A stretch of DNA of 64,000 nucleotides from JBBRGK01 sp036741355 (GTDB lineage: Bacteria; Chloroflexota; Dehalococcoidia; CAUJGQ01): the NCBI GenBank assembly GCA_036741355.1, contig DAINSK010000017.1:4504-68503 (forward strand), in the 5' to 3' direction. Both the position numbers and the translations under genes were made by a program. Below, one piece after another: positions 8,325 through 17,164 of this stretch. Below the pieces are notes generated by a model. It made no database searches. It saw only the letters and a program-made list of their open reading frames with translations, and was not told where the DNA came from. Numbering within the stretch: the stretch's first letter is position 1; each line of letters opens with the position of its first letter.

Positions 8325-9530
8325 CTAGTCGCGCGGCAAGCCAAGTCCGCGCGTCGCGATGATGTTGCGCTGAACTTCCGAAGTACCACCCCGAATAGTC
8401 GCCGGCACGGCACCAAGGTAGCCCTTCGCAAACGACCGCTCCGCGCCGCCGTCCACGCGGAGGCCCTTGAGGCCAAGGCAGTTCATCGCCGTTTGCGCCA
8501 ACCGCTGCGAGAGCTCAGAGTTGAACAGTTTGGCCGTCGAAGCTTCGTAGTTAGGGATCTCGCCCCGAGACTGCATCGAAATGATGCGAAACGAATACTG
8601 GAACATGACTTCGGTCTCGATGAAGCGCTGGGCTATCTCCTGGCGCACCGAACTGGCGTTGGCCCGTCGCTGAAGTGATTCGTCGGACTTGATCACGTCG
8701 AGCAGCCGCATCAGTGTACGACGCGCGGCAACGGCGCCGCCGATGTTCGAGCGCTCGAAGTCGAGCAGAGTCATACCCACGTACCAGCCGCGGTTCAGCT
8801 CGCCAACGAGGTTTGTGGCGGGAACCCGGACGTTGTCGAAGAATACTTCGTTGAAATAGTGCCCCTCACTCATATCGACCAGCGGCCGCACCGAAATACC
8901 CGGGGTCTTGATGTCGTCGATGAGCAGAAACGAGATGCCGCGGTGCTTCGGCGCGTCGGGATCGGTCCGCACGAGGGCGAACATCGCATCCGCCGTATGG
9001 GCGGCAGAAGTCCAGATTTTCTGACCGTTAATGACAAAGTCGTCGCCGTCGCGGACGGCCCGAGTCTGCAATGAGGCGAGGTCGGACCCAGAACCTGGTT
9101 CGGAGTAACCTTGCGCCCAGGTAACCTCGCCCGCAAGAATCGGAGGCAGATATCTGCGCCGTTGCTGTTCGGTGCCATGGACGATCAGCGTCGGGCCGAG
9201 CAGCGAAACGCCGGAGCCGCCGACGTTCGGCGCCCCGGCGCGCGCGATCTCCTGGTTGAGGATGAACTGCTCCATCGGGGTAAGACCAGCGCCGCCGTAC
9301 TCCTTCGGCCAGTGCGGCGCTACCCAGCCCCGTTCGCTAAGCGCCTGTTGCCATTCCATGGCAGCGCGACGCACTTCGGGGTCCTGGGACTTGCGGTCGA
9401 ATTCCCAGGCCCGGCCTTCGACCTCGCCGGTCGCGGCAAGATCGCGATACCGCGCCGGCAGCCGGGCGCTGATAACTTGCTGGACTTCTGCTCGAAATAC
9501 AGCCTGCTCGGGCGTATCCTTCCAATCCAT
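8325..9530 (-). CDS. Acyl-CoA dehydrogenase
   Basis: 401-residue FAD-dependent dehydrogenase introducing an alpha-beta double bond into acyl-CoA and passing electrons to ETF. The family arrangement is clear: N-terminal helical domain with the substrate-side segment WVAPHWPKEYGGAGL, the beta-domain FAD motif TWAQGYSEPGSGSDLASLQT with VINGQKIWTSAAHTADAMF, and the C-terminal motif RGGTSEVQRNIIATRGLG. It lies between the thiolase-like gene and an enoyl-CoA hydratase-like gene on the same strand and shares their pathway. The natural substrate is not readable. Confidence 0.92.
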   Translation of the reverse strand: MDWKDTPEQAVFRAEVQQVISARLPARYRDLAATGEVEGRAWEFDRKSQDPEVRRAAMEWQQALSERGWVAPHWPKEYGGAGLTPMEQFILNQEIARAGAPNVGGSGVSLLGPTLIVHGTEQQRRRYLPPILAGEVTWAQGYSEPGSGSDLASLQTRAVRDGDDFVINGQKIWTSAAHTADAMFALVRTDPDAPKHRGISFLLIDDIKTPGISVRPLVDMSEGHYFNEVFFDNVRVPATNLVGELNRGWYVGMTLLDFERSNIGGAVAARRTLMRLLDVIKSDESLQRRANASSVRQEIAQRFIETEVMFQYSFRIISMQSRGEIPNYEASTAKLFNSELSQRLAQTAMNCLGLKGLRVDGGAERSFAKGYLGAVPATIRGGTSEVQRNIIATRGLGLPRD

Positions 9531-9583
9531 CGCGAAAACCTCTTCTCAACGCTGCGCCGGGGACGGGCGATTGTCGTGCGCTG

Positions 9584-10402
9584 TTAATGCCCCGTGAAGC
9601 GTGGATGCCGCTTCTCTCTGAAAGCGAGTGGACCCTCGCGGGCGTCTTCTGTGCTCGTGGCGATTGTCTGTAGCCATTGCGCCATTTCCAGCGCCGTATC
9701 GAGGTCGACGGCCTGCGACTTGTACGCCAGCTTCTTCATGTACTGGATCGCAACCGGCGGGCCATCGGCCAGTTCTCGCGCGAAATTGCGGATTTCCTCC
9801 GCGAGCGCGTCTGTATCGACGACGCGACTGACATACCCAATGTCCAGCGCCTCCTGGGCGCTGAACGTTCGGCTGGTCCAGAGCAGCTCCAACGCTTTCG
9901 CCATACCAAGGATGCGCGGCAGAAAATAACAGCCGCCGTTGCCCGGGATAATTGCGTTTCGGCTGTAGGCCTGCGTGAACTTTGCGTCTCGCGCCGCTAT
10001 GCGGATGTCGGCCATGCTCGCCAGGTCCATGCCGGCCCCCGCCGCCGCCCCATTCACCGCGGCGAGATACGGCTTATCGAGCCGTAATACTGCTCGACCG
10101 ACGCTCTGGATACTGCGCAGGTTGTGACGCCGGTCGGCAATCGACGGGGCCCGCTCGGACGATTCGTTGCGTTCGACGATCGTGCGTCCGGCCGAAAGAT
10201 CCATGCCGGAGCAAAAGCCTCGACCGGCGCCGGTCAAGACGACAACGCGCACGCCGTCATCTTTCCAGGCGCGGTCGAGGTACTCTGCCAGTCCAGACGT
10301 AAGGTCGGCGGACAGCGCGTTTAGCCGCTCCGGCCGGTTCAGCGTGATGGTGGCGATCGAGTCTGTGACCTCGTACAGCACGTCCTGGTGTTCGCTGGTC
10401 AT
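9584..10402 (-). CDS. Enoyl-CoA hydratase/isomerase family protein
   Basis: 272-residue crotonase-fold protein. The oxyanion-hole segments are present (RLNALSADL and NGAAAGAGMDLASMADIRIA), and IIPGNGGCYFLPRILG followed by ALELL corresponds to the region of the second catalytic glutamate. The position of the first hydratase glutamate (Glu144 in rat mitochondrial hydratase) appears occupied by a non-acidic residue in AYSRNA, so isomerase or another crotonase activity is possible. Start 10402 is set by an AAAGGAGG site; an in-frame ATG at 10426 has none. Confidence 0.87.
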   Translation of the reverse strand: MTSEHQDVLYEVTDSIATITLNRPERLNALSADLTSGLAEYLDRAWKDDGVRVVVLTGAGRGFCSGMDLSAGRTIVERNESSERAPSIADRRHNLRSIQSVGRAVLRLDKPYLAAVNGAAAGAGMDLASMADIRIAARDAKFTQAYSRNAIIPGNGGCYFLPRILGMAKALELLWTSRTFSAQEALDIGYVSRVVDTDALAEEIRNFARELADGPPVAIQYMKKLAYKSQAVDLDTALEMAQWLQTIATSTEDAREGPLAFREKRHPRFTGH

Positions 10403-10524
10403 GGGTGACCTCCTTTGGCGCTTCATTTCACAAAACCCGCGGTACGCGCCCTACGCCCGGTTCGTCCGGAACCCTGTGCGTCCGCCGCAGCGATCGCTCG
10501 GGACTCTTTCGCCGTTCCTGGTGG

Positions 10525-11565
10525 TTAGACGGCTGCAACCGGCATACGTGATTCCTGAACCCGGCGCAGCGCTCGGACGAGCGGGGCTTCATGCTCAGGT
10601 TCGGGCAGCGGTAGCTGTGTACGGGTAGCAAATCCGCCGAACCGCTCGACGATCCGGTCGCCGATCTGGTCGTACGTGCCGACGGCGGCGAAAGTCCGCA
10701 CCATTTCGTCGGTGATCAGACCCGGCATCTGACTCCAACCGTTCGTCACGGAATGTTCGTGCAGCTTTCGACCGGTCTCTCCCCAACCGTGTAACTCCCA
10801 CACGGAGCTGTACGTGCGCGTCGAGCCATAGAAGGCGATCTGCCAACGCACGCGTTCGACGGCTCGGTTCACGTCGTCCTGTGTCGGCCCCGTTGCAATC
10901 ATGCCGCCACCGGAGATATCGAGGTCGGCGAGCGTCCGGCCGCTTCGCTCGGCACCCTTTTCCAAGTTGGGCAACACGTGCTCTCGGACGTACGCCTCCG
11001 TGGAGAAGGCGTGCATGCGCACACCCTGGCATAGCTCTCCCGCAAGACGGCACATGTACGGCTTCACAGCGGCAAGTTGAATGGACGGGAACGGCGTCCC
11101 GGCGGGCAGTGGATGCGGGCGGTGATTGGGCGTCATGACGTTGAGCCGGAAGTGCGTACCCCCGTAATTAAGCTGGCTCTCCGTCTGCCAGCACTCCCAA
11201 ACAGCCCGCATCGCGAGGATGTAGTCGCGCATCCGCGTCGCCGGGGCGCTCCACGGCATACCGAAGCGGCGTTCGATCTGTCCCTTCACCTGGCTGCCAA
11301 GCCCAAGCATCAAACGCCCGTGAGAAAAGCGCTGCAGGTCGAACGCCGCATACGCCATCGTAGTGGGGCTGCGGACGAACGCCTGCGCCACCGATGTCGC
11401 AAGCGTCACGCGTTGGCTGTGCTCGGCGGCCAGCGCCAGCGCAGCGAAAGGATTGTGCTGCGTCTCGGGCACAACCACACCGTCGAATCCCAACGCCTCG
11501 GCGCGTCGCACCGCGGCGGGGATATCGCTGAGGTCGTCCAGCGGCAGACCGGCTTCTACGTACAT
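10525..11565 (-). CDS. LLM-class (probably F420-dependent) oxidoreductase
   Basis: 346-residue bacterial-luciferase-like TIM barrel. Evidence: FDGVVVPETQHNPFAALALAA, RVTLATSVAQAFVRSPTTMA, FSHGRLMLGLGSQVKGQIE, then AVWECWQTE, the order expected for F420-dependent members, which use reduced F420 or FMN to act on acyl-CoA or alcohol substrates. AGGGGG lies 6 nt before the ATG. It is on the minus strand beside the acyl-CoA genes and the truncated CoA-transferase, which starts only 18 nt upstream of it. The cofactor choice is inferred from the family. Confidence 0.85.
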   Translation of the reverse strand: MYVEAGLPLDDLSDIPAAVRRAEALGFDGVVVPETQHNPFAALALAAEHSQRVTLATSVAQAFVRSPTTMAYAAFDLQRFSHGRLMLGLGSQVKGQIERRFGMPWSAPATRMRDYILAMRAVWECWQTESQLNYGGTHFRLNVMTPNHRPHPLPAGTPFPSIQLAAVKPYMCRLAGELCQGVRMHAFSTEAYVREHVLPNLEKGAERSGRTLADLDISGGGMIATGPTQDDVNRAVERVRWQIAFYGSTRTYSSVWELHGWGETGRKLHEHSVTNGWSQMPGLITDEMVRTFAAVGTYDQIGDRIVERFGGFATRTQLPLPEPEHEAPLVRALRRVQESRMPVAAV

Positions 11566-11582
11566 CGCAGCCCCCTTGTCAA

Positions 11583-12074
11583 TTAGTCGCCGATTACCGC
11601 TCCGTGGACCGAGTCCTCCGCGGGCGAGACTTCGGCGCCGAAGCGGCTCTCGTGGTCCGGGTCCACCTCCACCAGGGTGCCAACACGAAGCATTTGCTCG
11701 AAATTCTGTGGGTCAACCTCGCGCGGCGCAGTTGGATGGTCACTCACGACGTTCTCGGCGTATAGTCGCCCGATCTCCTCGTCGCCCATTCCGAGTATGT
11801 CCTCCCGCAGATCGAGGGTGACGCTCCGCTTGTTCCAGTTGAGGTACTGGAAGATTAGGCTCTGTTCGGGCGCGGCCACGCCAGGCTGCAGCGGCTCCAA
11901 GGTTCGGGCGAAATCACCACCACCGGGCTTCTCCAACTTGATAACGTTCGCTCCGAAATCGCCCAATAGCCGCGCGGCGAACGGAGCCGCGACGCCATGG
12001 CTCAGATCGAGCACGCGGAGCCCACCGAGGGCTCCAACAGTTGTCGCGGAATTTTCCTGCGCCGCCGTCGTCAT
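11583..12074 (-). CDS. CaiB/BaiF CoA-transferase with large in-frame internal deletion
   Basis: 163 residues where the class III CoA-transferase family needs about 380-400. The N-terminal CoA-binding part is normal (GLRVLDLSHGVAAPFAARL, FGANVIKLEKPGGGDFART, WNKRSVTLDL). It then jumps directly to a typical family C-terminus, DILGMGDEEIGRLYAENVV, and a polar tail. The whole middle, including the catalytic aspartate region (GQ-x-VDVS in relatives), is absent while the frame is kept. It cannot be an active transferase; it is either decay or a repurposed small protein. The start ATG overlaps the stop of a remnant ORF (ATGA). Confidence 0.7.
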   Translation of the reverse strand: MTTAAQENSATTVGALGGLRVLDLSHGVAAPFAARLLGDFGANVIKLEKPGGGDFARTLEPLQPGVAAPEQSLIFQYLNWNKRSVTLDLREDILGMGDEEIGRLYAENVVSDHPTAPREVDPQNFEQMLRVGTLVEVDPDHESRFGAEVSPAEDSVHGAVIGD

Positions 12075-12148
12075 CTGAGAACCGCTCGGCTGCAGCCGAT
12101 CAGTGCGCGGATTTCGTCGGTGATCAGGCTTTCCTCTGCCTCTGAAAT
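12071..12148 (-). pseudogene. Remnant resembling the N-terminus of a MaoC-like (FAS1-type) dehydratase
   Basis: Just upstream of the shortened CoA-transferase a minus-strand frame reads ISEAEESLITDEIRALIG then CSRAVLR and stops at TGA, overlapping the next ATG as ATGA. SLITDEIRALIG matches the opening of MaoC dehydratase N-domain proteins found beside CaiB genes in similar bacteria. Only about 18 residues of it survive and there is no ATG/GTG start, so I read it as a truncated remnant. The ATGA overlap suggests that it once preceded the CoA-transferase in an operon. Confidence 0.35.
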
Positions 12149-12446
12149 ACCGGGCCCCCTTGCCTGGATACTGCATCCTAACTGCCTGAGATGACAAGTG
12201 TTCGCCGCGGTGCAAAGCGACTCTGTAACCAAATTTTGGACAATGCGCAACGCCGTTGCGAAACAACGACGCGGCGATCTAACCTCACACGGTCAGGATT
12301 GCCCAGTGTACCGCTCCCTGGAAGGCGTGACTCGCCTGCCTGCCACGGGAGAATGTCGTGACGATCCTACACGAGCGGGCTGCTGAAACGATTTCCCGGG
12401 AGAAGGGCTACCGGGCGCCCGCGTACGCCGACGAAATGCAGGGCGA
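12149..12446. other. Intergenic region between divergent CoA-transferase genes
   Basis: About 300 nt between the remnant and the plus-strand CoA-transferase. No convincing ORF, repeat or RNA is visible. The minus-strand frame of the shortened CoA-transferase stays open through it to 12266, but the amino acids look like non-coding translation. It must hold the promoter of the 12447 gene, though no clear -35/-10 pair stands out. Confidence 0.4.
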
Positions 12447-13043
12447 ATGGTAAACGGCTCTCGCAATGCTCCTACCGGTTCGGCCGATTTCCTCGCCGGT
12501 CTGCGCGTGCTCGAACTGAGCGGCGGCCTCGCCGGATCGTTTTGCGGCAGGTTGTTCGCCGATGCCGGCGCCGACGTCATCAAGATCGAGCCGCCCGGTG
12601 GCGACCCTTCGCGCATGCACGGGCCATTCGCCGGAAACGTTCCCCACCACGAGACGAGCCTGCGCTTTCTGGCAGTTAACGCCGGCAAACGGAGTCTCGT
12701 TCTCGACCCCGAAAGTGAGCGGGACCAGGAACGATTGGGGGCGCTGACCGCCTACGCAGACGTCTTGATAGAAGAGCCATCACCAAATAAGCGGCACGAT
12801 TGGCGACTCAGCGCCGGCGCTATAGAGTCCCACTACCCTGCACTGGTGCACGCTTACATCTCTCCGTACGGGCGGGAAGGCCCGTATCGCGACTATGTAG
12901 CCGATGAGCTCACCATCTATGCCCTCAGCGGGCTAATGTACCACATCGGCAGTACGATCGGGAGCCGCTCAGGCACGGCGCCGACCAGGCGCCGTACCTT
13001 GCCGGAATCAACGCCGCGGCTGGAGTCCTGCTCGCGCTGCTGA
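12447..13043 (+). CDS. CoA-transferase (CaiB family) domain 1, N-terminal part of a frameshifted gene
   Basis: Reads a normal class III CoA-transferase N-terminus: FLAGLRVLELSGGLAGSFCG, DAGADVIKIEPPGGDPSRM, NAGKRSLVLD, LVHAYISPYGREGPYRDY and ALSGLMYHIGS. After about 12953 the reading becomes arginine-rich nonsense, while the frame one base back continues the family with YDREPLRHGADQAPYLAG, then GQRVDVSMQE. One base has therefore been lost near 12945-12958, or the base call is wrong. The gene is really one unit ending at 15076. Confidence 0.7.
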   Translation: MVNGSRNAPTGSADFLAGLRVLELSGGLAGSFCGRLFADAGADVIKIEPPGGDPSRMHGPFAGNVPHHETSLRFLAVNAGKRSLVLDPESERDQERLGALTAYADVLIEEPSPNKRHDWRLSAGAIESHYPALVHAYISPYGREGPYRDYVADELTIYALSGLMYHIGSTIGSRSGTAPTRRRTLPESTPRLESCSRC

Positions 13044-13084
13044 ACCGTGACCGCGATGGAGCCGGCCAGCGCGTCGATGTCTCG

Positions 13085-15076
13085 ATGCAGGAATGTCTGG
13101 CGCTGCTACTGGGCTCGCTCGAGCTGTCGCAGTACGCGTATACGGGCGGCGTGGCGCGCCGGGAGGCGAAAGACGGTCCGGGATTAAACGGAATTATCGC
13201 CTGCGCCGACGGGTATGCTGTTCCCATTGCGTTCGGGGCGCCTTGGGAGATGATGGCACACTGCCTCGACGCACCGGAGTTACTGGAGCCTCGATTTACC
13301 ACCGCCGCCGGGCGCCAACGCCATGCGAGGGAGCTTGGTGCACTCCTCAGGGCTCACCTGTCCGGTCGCGGACGGTATGAACTGTTTCACAGCGCCCAGG
13401 CCCTGGGCCTCGCGTGGGGCGTTGTTCAAGGTCCGGCTGACCTGGTGCGCTGCCCGCAGCTCGCCGCGCGTAATTTCTGGTCCGCGGTCGAACATCCGGT
13501 GGCGGGTTGGATGAGCCTCCCCGGGCCTTCTTATCGCGCGTCTCGCACTCCAGCCAGCGTCCGCAGCCCGGCGCCGCTACTACCGTCGACCGGTGTCGTC
13601 ATCGACTGGGAGCCGAGGAGCACGCCGTTGGAGCAGGCGAAGGCAATGACGACCACACCGGGCCAGCGACCGTCCCCAACCGGCCGTGACGAGGACGCAG
13701 GGCGTTCGCTCCCACTAGCTGGAGTGCGCGTGATCGATTCGTCGCGAGTATGGGCAATGCCCTTTGCGACCGGATTGCTCGGCGACATGGGTGCCGAAGT
13801 AATCAAAGTCGAGGTCGCGACCAACCTCGATACGCGCACGGCCGAGCCGTTCCTGCACAACGACACGGGCGGCCGTTTCTGGGAACACAGCGGCATTTTT
13901 AACAGCCTTAACCGCGGCAAGCGTAGTGTCACTATCAACCTCCAGACCGACGAAGGACGTCGCGAGTATCGGGAGCTCGTCTCCACCGCCGACGTGCTCG
14001 TGGAGAATAACCGGCCGGGCGTCATGCAGCGCCTCGACCTCGACTACGAGTCATTGAGCCGCCTGCGCCCGGACCTGATCATGCTCTCGAACAGCGGCTA
14101 CGGTCAGACAGGTCCCTGGCGCACATATGGCGCAATTGCCCTGTCTCTCGAACCCACCACCGGGCTTAGCTACCTGACCGGCTATCAAGACGGCCCACCC
14201 GTTCGGTGGAGTTGGTTCACGGATTTCCCCGCCTGTTGGACCGCTGTCTTCGCTATCTGTGGCGCCCTATTCCACCGCAACCACACCGGAGAGGGCCAGC
14301 ATATCGATCTGGCAATGTACGAAGTCGGGACGTCATTGCTCAGTGAGGAACTGCTCGATTACTCCGTCAACGGCCGCGAGCGCCAGCGCATGGGAAACCG
14401 CCACCCTGAATTCGCACCGTACGGCTGCTACCGCTGCCGAGGCGATGATTGCTGGGTCACGATCGCGGTTGCCGGCGACGCACAGTGGCAGGCGCTCTGC
14501 CGCGAAATGGCTCAAGCGGATCTGGGGCGGGAACAACGCTTCGTCACGGAAAAAGGGCGCAAAATGCACGAAGACGAGTTGAATCGCATCGTCAATTCCT
14601 GGACGAGCGGATTGGACCGTTTCGAGGTCATGCGGCGTCTGCAGGCGGCCGGCATTGCGGCGGGTGCAGTGCAAACGACCAGGGACCTCTTCTTCGACGA
14701 CCAGTTGGCGACGCGCGGCTTCTTTGAGCAGGTAGACCACCGCCCCCGAGACCCCGAGCTCGGCGTGCGTCCATACGTCGGCCGCGGCTGGCGGCTCTCA
14801 CGCACCCCGGGTTTCATTCAGGGTCCGGCGCCGGGACTGGGCGAGCATAACGCATCGGTCCTACAAGGGTTACTCGGCGTTTCACCCGAAAACCTGGCCA
14901 GACTCCAGGCGCAAGGTGTGACCGGCGATGCACCGGCCGAGGGCACGGCTGCGCCTGCGACTACGCCACCAGAAGAGCGAATCGCGCAGGGCCGCTGGGC
15001 GTCATGGGATCCGCAGTTCGAATGGCTGCTGGGCCTCGCTCCCAGTGTCGGACTGCCGCTCGCGAAGGAGAACTGA
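13085..15076 (+). CDS. CoA-transferase: C-terminal half of domain 1 plus complete CaiB domain 2
   Basis: The family reading in this frame actually starts near 12953, with the catalytic aspartate of domain 1 in GQRVDVSMQE (codon 13076-13078), before the first usable ATG at 13085. After the rest of domain 1 and a linker near residues 175-205, a second full CaiB domain follows: LAGVRVIDSSRVWAMPFATG, MGAEVIKVEV, RGKRSVTINLQTDEGR, LSNSGYGQTGPWRTYG and, with the nucleophilic aspartate, GQHIDLAMYE. Tandem CaiB proteins of about 800-870 residues are known in Chloroflexota-like genomes. Domain 2 looks intact; domain 1 is broken unless the frameshift is an artefact. Confidence 0.82.
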   Translation: MQECLALLLGSLELSQYAYTGGVARREAKDGPGLNGIIACADGYAVPIAFGAPWEMMAHCLDAPELLEPRFTTAAGRQRHARELGALLRAHLSGRGRYELFHSAQALGLAWGVVQGPADLVRCPQLAARNFWSAVEHPVAGWMSLPGPSYRASRTPASVRSPAPLLPSTGVVIDWEPRSTPLEQAKAMTTTPGQRPSPTGRDEDAGRSLPLAGVRVIDSSRVWAMPFATGLLGDMGAEVIKVEVATNLDTRTAEPFLHNDTGGRFWEHSGIFNSLNRGKRSVTINLQTDEGRREYRELVSTADVLVENNRPGVMQRLDLDYESLSRLRPDLIMLSNSGYGQTGPWRTYGAIALSLEPTTGLSYLTGYQDGPPVRWSWFTDFPACWTAVFAICGALFHRNHTGEGQHIDLAMYEVGTSLLSEELLDYSVNGRERQRMGNRHPEFAPYGCYRCRGDDCWVTIAVAGDAQWQALCREMAQADLGREQRFVTEKGRKMHEDELNRIVNSWTSGLDRFEVMRRLQAAGIAAGAVQTTRDLFFDDQLATRGFFEQVDHRPRDPELGVRPYVGRGWRLSRTPGFIQGPAPGLGEHNASVLQGLLGVSPENLARLQAQGVTGDAPAEGTAAPATTPPEERIAQGRWASWDPQFEWLLGLAPSVGLPLAKEN

Positions 15077-15988
15077 ATGCGTTTCGGACTTGTGCTCCCC
15101 AACTATGCCCGCTGGTTCGACGCGGATGGCGCCCGCGAGGTGGCTGCAGCCGCGGAGGAACTCGGCTATCACGGCATCTACCTTAACGATCACGTGGTCT
15201 TTCCTCGTGAGGAGGTTGAGCATTACGGAAACGCCTTCATCGACCCCTACATAGCGCTTGGCTACCTCGCCGCCGCAACCCGGCGTATTCGCCTCGGCAC
15301 TACGGTCATTGTGCTGCCGTACCGCAACCCAATCGTGCAGGCGAAGATGGTTGCGACCGCCGACGTGCTCTCCAACGGCCGTATCACGCTCGCGATTGGG
15401 TCGGGCCACGTGCCCGGGGAATCGGAGGCACTGGGCGTTCCGTACGCCGACCGCGGCCCGATGACCGACGAGTACCTGCGGATCATGCGACTCCTGTGGA
15501 CCGAAGCCGAGGCGAGCTTTCACGGCCGCTGGTTTGACTTTGAGAACATTTGTCCACTCACCCAACCTGTGCAATCGCCGCTACCGGTGTGGATCGGGGG
15601 CAGGGGTCCGCGCCCTTTGCGCCGCGTCGTTGAGTTCGGCCAGGGCTGGCATCCGAGTTCGATGCCACCGGACCAGTTGGCAGACCAACTCGCCACATTG
15701 CGTGCCATGGCGCGAAAGGCGGGTCGCACTGAAGCAATACAAGTGGCGCTCCGCTGGTCGTTGCATCTGGTCGAAAGCAATGCCGATGCCGGACCGGTGC
15801 AGCATGGTGGTGAGATACAGCGTGCGCGCCGAACGCCGAGCGCGGCCGTGGACCTGGTGAAACAGTACGCCGCTCTCGGCGTCCACGAGTTGATCGTCGA
15901 TCTGCCGGGCGGCCACGCGGCGATGCTCCGGCAGATGGAATGGTTTGCCCGAGAAGTGATACCAGCAATCGACGGTGAGCCCTCATGA
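15077..15988 (+). CDS. LLM-class (probably F420-dependent) oxidoreductase
   Basis: 303-residue luciferase-like monooxygenase fold, beginning MRFGLVLPNYARWFDA, with LGYHGIYLNDHVVFP, RIRLGTTVIVLPYRNP, NGRITLAIGSGHVPGE and LPVWIGGRGPRPLRR near residue 175. The ATG follows the CoA-transferase stop with no gap, and GGAG lies in the last codons of that gene, so the two are cotranslated. A CoA-transferase followed by this oxidoreductase suggests oxidation of a CoA ester. It is of a different subtype from the protein at 10525. Confidence 0.87.
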   Translation: MRFGLVLPNYARWFDADGAREVAAAAEELGYHGIYLNDHVVFPREEVEHYGNAFIDPYIALGYLAAATRRIRLGTTVIVLPYRNPIVQAKMVATADVLSNGRITLAIGSGHVPGESEALGVPYADRGPMTDEYLRIMRLLWTEAEASFHGRWFDFENICPLTQPVQSPLPVWIGGRGPRPLRRVVEFGQGWHPSSMPPDQLADQLATLRAMARKAGRTEAIQVALRWSLHLVESNADAGPVQHGGEIQRARRTPSAAVDLVKQYAALGVHELIVDLPGGHAAMLRQMEWFAREVIPAIDGEPS

Positions 15989-16055
15989 AAGGCATCCGCC
16001 CGATGAAGATTCGCTGGGCCGAACCGGTGGTACGATACCGGCGCAGAGGATAGTC

Positions 16056-16982
16056 GTGGCACGTACTTCCATCATCGATGCCCACACGCACATCTACCGC
16101 ACCCAGGCGATCGGCCGCCAGGCCATGACCTCTCTGAATCCGAACATCGAGTGGAACGGCACTCCTGAAGAGTTGCGGACGTGCATGGCTGCCTTTGGCA
16201 TCAGCCATAGCGTCGGACTCGTGGTCACGCCTACGCGCGAGATGCATGAAAAGGCCGTCGCCTCCATACCGGCGGACGTCACCGGCGCTGAACGTCGCCT
16301 TCGGGAAGCCGAGATGAGCGGGCAGATGCTGGCGCGGATGGGGCGGAACAACCAGTGGGGTAGCGCGATTGGCCGCGAATTCCCCGAGATCATGCCATTT
16401 GTAAACGTGGACCCCGTGCTGATGGACGCCGTCAGGCTGCGGTCGGAGGTCCGCGAATCGGCCGCGAACGGAGCGAGGGGAATCAAGCTGTTGCCGATGC
16501 AGCACCAGGTCCATGCGAACGACCCGCGGCTATGGCCCGTGTATGAAACGGCGGCTGAACTGGGACTGCCCGTGCTCTCGCAGTCTGGCCGGGGCGGCGC
16601 CGTCTCGCCAGAAACCGGAGACGCGTGGGGCCGGCCATGCTACTTTGCCGGGCCTGCCGCGGCGTTTCCATCAGTGCGATTCATCCTGGCGCACCTCGGT
16701 ACGGGCTACGAAGACGACGTCACGGCCCTCACCCGCGATTTCCCCAACGTGTTCGCGGATACCTCGACGGTACCGTCACGGGTACTTGACGGGCGGTTGG
16801 AGCGGGACGGTCTTGTACGGCTGTTACGCGGCATTAGCATCGACCACGTTCTATTCGGTACCAACTGGCCGCTTTACGACCCGCGCGCCGATATAGAGCT
16901 GCTCGAATCATTGGCTTTAACCGAGGGAGAGAAGCAGGCAATCTTCGTCGATAACGCGTCCAGGGTGCTCACGGGACCGTGA
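16056..16982 (+). CDS. Amidohydrolase family 2 (ACMSD-like metal hydrolase)
   Basis: 308 residues, TIM-barrel metal hydrolase or decarboxylase. The first ligand motif IIDAHTHIYR is at the N-terminus, GIKLLPMQHQVHAND and LGLPVLSQSG in the middle, and FILAHLGTGYED is a later histidine motif. At the end, VLFGTNWPLYDP has asparagine where most members have the catalytic aspartate (FGTDWP or FGSDYP). GTG at 16056 is chosen for AGAGGA five bases upstream; the frame is open to 15975. It follows the oxidoreductase and may act on the same intermediate. Substrate unknown. Confidence 0.75.
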   Translation: MARTSIIDAHTHIYRTQAIGRQAMTSLNPNIEWNGTPEELRTCMAAFGISHSVGLVVTPTREMHEKAVASIPADVTGAERRLREAEMSGQMLARMGRNNQWGSAIGREFPEIMPFVNVDPVLMDAVRLRSEVRESAANGARGIKLLPMQHQVHANDPRLWPVYETAAELGLPVLSQSGRGGAVSPETGDAWGRPCYFAGPAAAFPSVRFILAHLGTGYEDDVTALTRDFPNVFADTSTVPSRVLDGRLERDGLVRLLRGISIDHVLFGTNWPLYDPRADIELLESLALTEGEKQAIFVDNASRVLTGP

Positions 16983-17164
16983 GCTGACCGCTCGCTCAGT
17001 CGGCATCGAACTGTGGGGACAGCTTGACATCAGCTTCGCGAGCGAACGAAAGCGCGCCGATCGGGAGCGCGTAGCGCGCCTGTGGCGGCTGAGCAGTTTC
17101 GACGTGCTCGTGACGCGCTATCCGCTCGCCCGATCCCTGAACGCCGTCGGCACCAATTGATCAG

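Noticed and set aside
16983..17164. Minus-strand fragment reading YALPIGALSFAREADVKLSP between the amidohydrolase and PrpD genes
   Set aside because: Protein-like, but no start codon, no ribosome site and no family match; the opposite strand is equally open.
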